Program-made: the position numbers and the translations under genes
Notes under the pieces: model-generated
The model's input: only the letters and a program-made list of their open reading frames with translations
The model's database searches: none
What the model was told of the DNA's origin: nothing
Origin: Nonomuraea aurantiaca
GTDB taxonomy: Bacteria > Actinomycetota > Actinomycetes > Streptosporangiales > Streptosporangiaceae
Length of the DNA stretch: 64,000 bases
Direction: 5' to 3'
NCBI RefSeq assembly: GCF_020215705.1
Contig: NZ_JAIWNB010000039.1
Coordinates: forward strand, 1-64,000
Shown here: piece after piece, positions 58,936 to 64,000 of the stretch
Layout: every line of letters begins with the position of its first letter
Position numbering within the stretch: position 1 is the first letter of the stretch

Positions 58936-58997
58936 GACTTCTCCCTCGATCGGGAATCGTGATCGGACAGCGCCGATACGGCAGCACGGCTGAATGG

Positions 58998-59005
58998 TAG
59001 CGCTA
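58998..59005. promoter_or_regulatory. LacI-family operator core (TAGCGCTA)
   Basis: GTAGCGCTAAC (58997-59007) contains the 8-bp palindrome TAGCGCTA, the core of operators used by many actinobacterial LacI-type sugar regulators. It lies about 62 bp upstream of the GH54 start. The decamer ACATCGATTC occurs twice nearby (59006-59015 and 59023-59032, 17 bp apart), possibly promoter elements. The regulator gene is not in this window. Confidence 0.7.
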
Positions 59006-59040
59006 ACATCGATTCTTGTCCGACATCGATTCGCGGTTTT

Positions 59041-59419
59041 CGGTGGTGTGAAGTCAAATCAACGAAGGTCCCGGGGTCAAGAACGCGGCTCGAATTTCAC
59101 GGCCGCCCGGGTGCCGTCGGCGCGCTGCCTGGGCTTTTACCGTGACGCGTCCGCACTGTTGCGATGAGATGGCGTGAAACATTCATCCCCCGCGCCCGCC
59201 GGGCGGTGAACCGCCGTCCGGCGGCTGTGTGCCGCTGCCTCTGCTGCCCGAATCGTGGCGTGACCTGATGGACAGGGTTCAGGCGGAGCGTGACACGGCC
59301 GTCATCTCGCGTCGGTAGCTTGATCGGATGTGCGTCGCGGAGCGCGGCGCATGTCACGTCGGCCGGGGCGGGGTGCCTGTTCGGCGCGGAGGCGTCTCAA
59401 GAGGGAGTGGAGGGGCGTG
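59041..59419. other. intergenic region with a short coding tail
   Basis: Between the arabinofuranosidase promoter and the protease gene. A + strand frame (GCVPLPLLPESWRDLMDRVQ, then AERDTAVISRR, stop 59318-59320) looks like a protein end without a start. Nothing else is seen except the ribosome site of the protease gene near 59405-59414. Confidence 0.3.
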
Positions 59420-60184
59420 ATGCGTCGGTTCTGGTTGCTTGTCGTTCTCGTCCTGGCCGGATGCTCGAACACGGCGCCTTCTCCGCCGACGTCCGCCCGT
59501 TCTCCAACGGCGGCCAGTGAGGTGACGGTCCCGCCGAAGGCTCCCGGCGGGGAGCAAAGCGTGGTGCGCGTCGCGGGGGAGGCGCCGTCGTGCAACATGA
59601 GGATCGAGGGGACGGGTTTTGTGTACGCCCCTCAGCGGGTCGTGACTGCGGCGCATGTGGTGGCCGGCGTCATCCCGGTGTCTGCGGTCGTCACCACTAC
59701 TGCCGGGGAGGTGTACGAGGGCCGCGTCGTGGCCTTCGATCCTGGTGTCGACGTCGCTGTCCTGTACGTGCCTGATCTGCCTGCGCCTCCGCTGCGCATC
59801 GCCCCGATGTGGGTGTTTCCGCTGCGCATCCCCGGGGTGTCGCTCGGCGATGCCCGCCTGCTCGGCTATCCCAAAGGCGCAAAACGCGTTGTGACCCAGC
59901 AGATCAAGATCAAACAGCGTGTCGAGGCCGAAGGCCCCGACCTCTACAAGGAACACGAAGTGACCAAGACGATGCTCGCGTTCTCCGGTCGCTTCAGCGC
60001 GGGTGTAAGCGGTGCCCCGCTGATCGTTGATGACGGCACGGTCGCCGGGATGGCGGTCGCGACGGCGCGGGATGATCCGAACCGCGGGTATGCGGTGGCC
60101 GCCCAGGAAATCCTTCCCGTCGCCAACGACGCGACCGAGGCCACGAAGCATGTCTCAACCCGGAAGTGTGATCCGGACCGGTGA
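59420..60184 (+). CDS. trypsin-like serine protease, lipoprotein form of MarP-type protease
   Basis: 254 aa from ATG 59420 (GGAGTGGAGGGG precedes it). The signal peptide ends VLAGC, so it is probably lipid-anchored. The protease part carries His in RVVTAAHVVAG, Asp in DPGVDVAVLYV and Ser in SAGVSGAPLI; the order and flanks match the protease domain of the actinobacterial MarP protease. MarP itself has four membrane helices in front; here these are replaced by a lipobox. The usual GNSGGPL reads GVSGAPL, so the oxyanion environment differs. Activity is plausible. Confidence 0.82.
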   Translation: MRRFWLLVVLVLAGCSNTAPSPPTSARSPTAASEVTVPPKAPGGEQSVVRVAGEAPSCNMRIEGTGFVYAPQRVVTAAHVVAGVIPVSAVVTTTAGEVYEGRVVAFDPGVDVAVLYVPDLPAPPLRIAPMWVFPLRIPGVSLGDARLLGYPKGAKRVVTQQIKIKQRVEAEGPDLYKEHEVTKTMLAFSGRFSAGVSGAPLIVDDGTVAGMAVATARDDPNRGYAVAAQEILPVANDATEATKHVSTRKCDPDR

Positions 60185-60373
60185 GTGGTCGCCTCGCTCG
60201 CTTGACAGCCCAGAAGACAGCCGAATCCCCGAAGATCATATGGTCGACCATCCCGGAAGCGATCACCGCTCCGGGCGACGCGTCAAGCCCCGCATCGCGG
60301 ACCGCTCGTGGCGTAGGGCGGTTCGGTGCAGGTGAGGACCCGAGGCCGGGCTGACGCCGGCTCGCCGGCGTCG

Positions 60374-60462
60374 TCAGGCGTTGACGTCGCGGAGCCCGAC
60401 GGCGTCGTGACGCCAGAACGGCTCGGAGTAGACCAGCGTCCCCGTCATCCACGGCTCGTACG
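60374..60462 (-). pseudogene. C-terminal coding relic at the tniB junction
   Basis: The reverse strand ending at TGA 60374 reads YEPWMTGTLVYSEPFWRHDA and then VGLRDVNA, a convincing protein end without a start. It meets the TniB relic at 60462 at the 12-bp palindrome GCTCGTACGAGC (60454-60465). Its family is unknown. Confidence 0.4.
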
Positions 60463-60995
60463 AGCGGGATCTTCAGCTCGTTGCCCAGGAAGCGCAGCAG
60501 GTTGAGGAACTCGCGGCGCGCCCCGTCCCGCCCGGCCAGCACGTTGTGCAGGTCGTCGATCACCAGCATCCGCGCGCCTGCCTGCCGCAGCAGCCGCACC
60601 GCGAGCTGCTCCAGCTCGGCCAGCCGCTGACGGGGGCGCAGCGGTGCGCCGAGCGCGCTCAGCGGCGCGGTGTAGAAGCGGGCCACGTGCGGATTGGAGG
60701 GCATCTGCACGCCCAGCACCGGGATCTCCTCGCGGTCGGGGTGTGAGATCGGCGGGTGCGAGCGCCGGAACTTCTCCACGATCATCGACTTGCCGTTGTT
60801 GATCGGCCCGATCACCAGCAGGTTCGGCATCCGCTGCTTGGCCGGCCAGTCCAGCAACGTGTGCAGCTGATCCAGCGCCTGCGTGGCGCGGGTGTAGCCG
60901 ATCCACCGATCCGCTCGTGCCCGGGCCAGCCGCTCGGCGGCGGGCAGCCGGGCCACCGGCCGGGCGCTTTCATGCAGGTGCGACAGATCCTCCAC
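60463..60995 (-). pseudogene. tniB: TniB-type transposition ATPase, C-terminally truncated
   Basis: From GTG 60995 the frame reads LARARADRWIGYTRATQALD, then MPNLLVIGPINNGKSMIVEK (Walker A), SHPDREEIPVLGVQMPSNPH, LLRQAGARMLVIDDLHNVLA (Walker B) and RREFLNLLRFLGNELKIPLV, the TniB (Tn5053/Tn7-like) AAA ATPase. At about 60462 the sequence leaves TniB and the last third, including sensor motifs, is missing. The frame runs on as junk. It is part of a decayed Tn7/Tn554-like island at 60.4-62.2 kb. Confidence 0.85.
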
Positions 60996-61179
60996 CGACC
61001 CTGGCTCCAGCTCGATCTCGAACTCCGGCGCAAGGCCCGGCGGCTTGATGTCCCGGCTTGTGGCTCACCGCTGCTCGATCACCTCGAACGGCCGCACCGG
61101 CTCCCCGTCCGCGCACCCCTCGGCCGGCGGCGGAGGCGGCGGCCCTGCCGCCCGCGGCGCGGGGGTCGCCGAGCGGCGC

Positions 61180-61391
61180 TCGACCTCCCGGCGCCCGGCG
61201 GCCAGGCGTGCGCAGCGTTCCTGGCTGTTGGCCAGATCGGCTTTCAATGAGGCGCGGCTCACCACTGGCCCGGCGCCCGCGCTAAGCGATGGTTCGGTTT
61301 CGGCTGCATGGATCTGGGCGAGCAGATCTTTGTGCTGGCTGCGGTAGAAGAACGACCGGTCGACCCCCGCTTTGCGAGCGATCGCCGACAC
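61180..61391 (-). pseudogene. DUF6262-like transposon protein, N-terminal part
   Basis: The reverse strand from 61391 reads SAIARKAGVDRSFFYRSQHK, DLLAQIHAAETEPSLSAGAG and VVSRASLKADLANSQERCAR, the TetR-like HTH and coiled-coil start of DUF6262 proteins that accompany Tn554-type recombinases. After about 61190 the sequence becomes Pro-rich and unrelated, and the frame stops at 61065. The C-terminal coiled coil is lost. Confidence 0.65.
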
Positions 61392-61399
61392 ACTGATCT

Positions 61400-61809
61400 C
61401 CTCGCCTCACCTCGCCGACGGTCACGCCGTACATCAGGAAGGCCCTCACCGCGGTCAAGAGGTTGATGCGCCGCGCGCCGCGCGCTGGAGCCCGGCCTGG
61501 GCCGACCAGCAACTCGCCCCCGTACGGAGCCGGATCAGGACCCGAGATCTCCTTCGGCGCATGTCGCAGCCACGTCATGAACAGCCCCATGTCCGCAGCA
61601 GCTGTACGCCAGTCGCGCCCCGTACGGACACACCACCGCCAGAACAATGCGACCGCGCCCGCGTAGGTCTTCGTCGTCAGCTCGGCGCCGTCCTGGCCGA
61701 GCCGGATCTGCCGCAAGAACCGGTCCGCGGCTGCGACCACTTCCAGGTCGCTGTCGAGCACCGTCCAGTAGGTCAGCCCGGACGGCATCTCAATGGGAAA
61801 CGCTCGCAC
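61400..61809 (-). pseudogene. tyrosine recombinase (Tn554 TnpA-like), N-terminal part only
   Basis: From GTG 61809 the frame reads RAFPIEMPSGLTYWTVLDSD, LTTKTYAGAVALFWRWCVRT and RINLLTAVRAFLMYGVTVGE: the core-binding (SAM-like) domain of phage-type integrases found in Tn554-like elements. It stops matching at about 61405 and continues directly into DUF6262-like sequence. The catalytic domain with the Arg-His-Arg-Tyr residues is absent. The join is a deletion between two transposon genes. Confidence 0.75.
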
Positions 61810-61908
61810 CCACCCTGTCCTCTCATCCTCAAAGGATCATGAGAGCGTACAGAACACAACGAGCACGACAGGGCCATAGAACTGATGCACATCGCCAGGG
61901 GACTCAGC

Positions 61909-62140
61909 TCAGTGCAACGTCACGCGACAGAGCATCCTGGCCCAGAAAATCGGGATGACGCCGGCCACGGCCAGGCGGTAGAAACACTGCCGCAGCGTCA
62001 CCCCGCCCTCGTAGGCGGCGATCACCGCTAGGGCCTGCTCAACGACCTCGACCCACCGGATCCGGCCCGGGTACATGTACCCGTTCTTCCCCGCATCGGG
62101 GCCGTACGCCGCGGCTCGGCGCCCTTTCCCGTACAGGCGC
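61909..62140 (-). pseudogene. transposon-associated hypothetical protein, fragment
   Basis: The reverse strand reads YMYPGRIRWVEVVEQALAVI, AAYEGGVTLRQCFYRLAVAG and VIP, then shifts to unrelated sequence (IFWARMLCRVTLH, stop 61909). The VTLRQxFYRLxAAGxIP motif is a conserved start of actinobacterial proteins found near recombinases. The C-terminal two thirds are missing. Confidence 0.5.
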
Positions 62141-62279
62141 GCGAGCGGACACCGACGATGAACGCGGACGTTACCTGTGTCGGCAGCAGCACGCGCCCGG
62201 GTCGCCGACACCCGTGGGAGCCGGTTCCGGGGTCAGGTCGCCGACGGTTGCTACCTGCTTCCCGCCTGTTCAGCGGGGG

Positions 62280-62333
62280 CGTCGCGCTGCTAGCGGCCCT
62301 GCTTCCGGAAGCAGGGCCGCTAGCAGCGCGACG
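62280..62333. repeat. 54-bp perfect palindrome (two 27-bp arms, no loop)
   Basis: The sequence from 62280 to 62306 (starting CGTCGCGCTGCTAGCGGCCC) is repeated in exact reverse complement from 62307 to 62333. The centre is TTCCGGAA. No loop separates the arms. The palindrome ends exactly at 62280 and 62333. It would form a very stable hairpin or cruciform and lies at the end of the Tn554/Tn7-like debris, before the membrane protein gene. It is the longest perfect inverted repeat I noticed in the window. Confidence 0.97.
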
Positions 62334-62473
62334 GTCAAACTGCTGCCCGCGGTGGAGCATACGCCGATCGTGGAGGATCCGCCGCGAACCGCCGTACTCC
62401 TTCTGTCCTTCACCGCGCTCGCGGCATGGCCACGGCGCCCGTAACGGCGGCGAGGGCCGCCACGGTGACGGGA
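62334..62473. other. region between the palindrome and the membrane protein gene
   Basis: A + strand frame reads KLLPAVEHTPIVEDPPRTAV, then LLLSFTALAAWPRRP and a stop at 62442-62444. It has some protein character but no clear start other than upstream of the palindrome. No promoter or terminator beyond the palindrome itself was recognised. Confidence 0.25.
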
Positions 62474-63202
62474 TCAGATCGTGCCGGCGCGATAGCGTCC
62501 GACGAGGCGCAGGCCGATGAGAGCCAGCGGCGAGAAACCCACCAGCACCGCGGCGGCGGTGGCCAGAGGGAGGTCGGCCGGGATCATGATGAGGCCGGCG
62601 ACGCCGGCGACGTACAGCGGCACCGTCCACCACTGCACGACACCGGCGCGGAGGAGCCCGACGAGGACCAGGACCGGGCCGAGCAGGTTGAACGGAGTGG
62701 TGCCGTCCCACAGCGCCAGCAACGACGACTGCTGGAATCCCTGGAACACGGTTGCGGCCTGGTCCGGAGTGAGGTGCGTAGCGGCCGAGAGGTTCCACCA
62801 GTCGCTGAGCAGCATGCCGGAAAGGTTGGCGAAGCCGATGGCGGCGAGCACGGACCCGGTAAGTACCGGCCAGAAGCCCCGGCGGCTGCGCACGAGTGCC
62901 GGACCGGCGAGGATGCCCAGCCCGAACAGCAGGTTCGCGTAGTGCAGGAACAGCGCGGAGACCTGGGTCTGGGTGGCGTCGCGCCCCAGAGACGCGACGT
63001 ACACGACGCCGTCGAGGCTCTCGGCCGCCGGTGTGGTCGCCATGCCGGCGGCGAACAGGACGGGGCCTGCGATGAGAGCGGTCCCGGCGAGGAGATGCAG
63101 GGCCCCTCGCCGGCGGGTGCTGAGGGGTGCTTCGGCGGTTTCGATGGCGGCGGTGGACTTCCTGCCGTGGTCCATTCCGGGAACGAACGGGCTGGTGGTC
63201 AT
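62474..63202 (-). CDS. polytopic membrane protein, function unknown
   Basis: 242 aa from ATG 63202; about six membrane helices (for example ALHLLAGTALIAGPVLFAAG, ALFLHYANLLFGLGILAGPA, WTVPLYVAGVAGLIMIPADL). A short cytoplasmic N-terminus (FVPGMDHGRKSTAAIETAEA) comes first. No transport motif is visible. It is divergent from the histidine kinase gene with 199 bp between the starts, so it may be controlled by that two-component system, which is speculation. Confidence 0.7.
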   Translation of the reverse strand: MTTSPFVPGMDHGRKSTAAIETAEAPLSTRRRGALHLLAGTALIAGPVLFAAGMATTPAAESLDGVVYVASLGRDATQTQVSALFLHYANLLFGLGILAGPALVRSRRGFWPVLTGSVLAAIGFANLSGMLLSDWWNLSAATHLTPDQAATVFQGFQQSSLLALWDGTTPFNLLGPVLVLVGLLRAGVVQWWTVPLYVAGVAGLIMIPADLPLATAAAVLVGFSPLALIGLRLVGRYRAGTI

Positions 63203-63401
63203 GGTTTACATCCTTTCGAGGATCGCCCCGTGGCCGTTGGCGGGCCGGTCGGTGATGTGATCGATCGTCACTCACCTCGTTCTCAACGCGCCTCCGCAGT
63301 CAGGTGCCTGATCCGCCTCCGCCGGGAGGGGGAAGACGGGGGCCGGTCCCTCCGTCGCAGGGGGGAACCACCAGTGCCCCGTCACGCTTAGCATTTGCAG
63401 C

Positions 63402-64000
63402 ATGCGAGGACGGCGACCGGGTGACCTGCGGCTTCTGACGTGGCTGCTGCCGCCGACGATGGGGGTGCTCTCGGTCGTCGAAGCGCTGTCGAACGAGCGT
63501 TTCGACCCGACGCCGGTTCACCTGAGCGTGGTCGCCGCCTGGGTTCCGATGGGCTTGGTGCTTGCCCGATGGCGGCCGGCCATCGGTGTCGTCGTCGCCG
63601 CCGCCTTCTATCCCGTTGGGATCCTGTTGGACATCCCCGGGCCCGGCGGGGTCGGGCTCATCTCCACGCTGCTCGCCGTCGGCTGGGCCGGCTTCGGGGA
63701 GCCTGTCCGCCGGTCGCGCTGGGCTCTCATCGCCGCCATGGTGATCTACGCGGCCTCCGACACGATCCGTGCCGGGTTCTCCTGGGTGAATGTCTTCTTC
63801 CCGCTGATCTTCGTTGTGGGCTGGTGGAGTGGCGTCCTGGTCCAGCGCGAGCAGCGACGCAGCCGTGCCTTCGCTGAGATGGCGGCGACTCTGGACGCCC
63901 AGCGGGAAGCGGTGGCGCACGCCGCTGTCATGGAGGAACGGACCCGCATAGCCCGGGAGATCCACGATGCGGTCGCCCACTCGGTGAGCATCATGACGCT
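63402..64000 (+). CDS. sensor histidine kinase (HisKA_3/NarL type), 3' truncated by window edge
   Basis: From ATG 63402 the frame is open to the window end (199 full codons). Four to six N-terminal helices (LLTWLLPPTMGVLSVVEALS, LSVVAAWVPMGLVLARWRPA, VNVFFPLIFVVGWWSGVLVQ) are followed by the dimerisation helix and the phospho-acceptor box EERTRIAREIHDAVAHSVSI, with His in EIHDAVAH. The ATPase domain lies beyond the window. Start choice: ATG 63402 is the first in-frame start, with only a weak ribosome site. The response regulator is expected downstream. Confidence 0.9.
   Translation, partial: MRGRRPGDLRLLTWLLPPTMGVLSVVEALSNERFDPTPVHLSVVAAWVPMGLVLARWRPAIGVVVAAAFYPVGILLDIPGPGGVGLISTLLAVGWAGFGEPVRRSRWALIAAMVIYAASDTIRAGFSWVNVFFPLIFVVGWWSGVLVQREQRRSRAFAEMAATLDAQREAVAHAAVMEERTRIAREIHDAVAHSVSIMT

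Noticed and set aside
57499..58962. 487-codon open frame on the forward strand
   Set aside because: Antisense to the arabinofuranosidase gene, whose catalytic and lectin motifs are unambiguous.
60454..60465. 12-bp palindrome GCTCGTACGAGC as an operator
   Set aside because: It sits exactly at the TniB/relic join in dead sequence, so a recombination join is more likely than a regulatory role.
1..64000. tRNA and rRNA genes, plasmid or phage origins
   Set aside because: Reading both strands showed no cloverleaf-like CCA-ended units, no rRNA core sequences and no iteron or dnaA-box clusters. Absence is by eye only; tRNAscan-SE and Infernal would decide.

Overview
The window is high-GC DNA (roughly 70% G+C by eye) with GTG and TTG starts, ATGA/GTGA stop-start overlaps, Tat and lipoprotein signals and ricin-lectin glycosidases. 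All of this fits a filamentous actinomycete, probably of the Streptosporangiaceae type. The family assignment is inference. No rRNA, tRNA or CRISPR array was seen.

Layout. 1-7.5 kb: housekeeping-like oxidoreductases and regulators (VOC protein, SDR, quinone-oxidoreductase-like enzyme with a divergent MarR and twin palindromic operators, FAD oxidase, NmrA, TetR), mixed with gene relics. 7.4-8.9 kb: a scar with repeated 17-bp motifs, a Tn3-family transposase fragment and a dnaK 5' fragment. 8.9-28.5 kb: one coherent catabolic block containing an agmatinase-like ureohydrolase, a serine hydrolase, an M20 peptidase, an M55 D-aminopeptidase (DppA), a PucR-type regulator, a Dpp-like peptide ABC transporter (with a fused permease-ATPase), a 1,104-aa S9 peptidase/beta-lactamase-like fusion, a COG3375-like GNAT, an enolase-superfamily N-acylamino-acid racemase, a GMC oxidoreductase and an aldehyde dehydrogenase. 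The genes from the transporter to the GNAT are stop-start coupled. My reading is a pathway that imports D-residue-containing peptides, cuts them, and converts the D-amino acids to L-amino acids by N-acylation, racemisation and deacylation.

28.5-42 kb: an accessory zone of small membrane proteins, an odd HTH/coiled-coil/pseudo-receiver/LuxR regulator, a STAND-type TPR protein that has lost its P-loop, and many broken mobile elements (IS30, IS256, IS5-like) and relics. 42-46 kb: a pentapeptide-repeat membrane protein and an 870-aa polytopic membrane protein. 46-49 kb: a nest of Tn3 and ISAs1 fragments around an intact, lower-GC single-domain hemopexin-like gene with two TTA codons. 49.2-52 kb: a caspase-like membrane protein with an N-terminal domain resembling effector-associated (EACC1-like) domains, a candidate conflict or cell-death effector. 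53-59 kb: an IS256 fragment that cut a serine hydrolase gene, then two secreted glycosidases with ricin-type lectin modules (GH95-like and GH54-like) behind a LacI-type operator. 59.4-62.4 kb: a MarP-like lipoprotein protease and remnants of a Tn554/Tn7-like transposon (integrase, DUF6262-like, TniB), with a 54-bp perfect palindrome. 62.5-64 kb: a membrane protein divergent from a sensor histidine kinase that runs off the window.

Many genes here are broken by frameshifts, in-frame stops or junctions with transposase pieces. The two most interesting units are the D-peptide/D-amino-acid block and the caspase-like protein.
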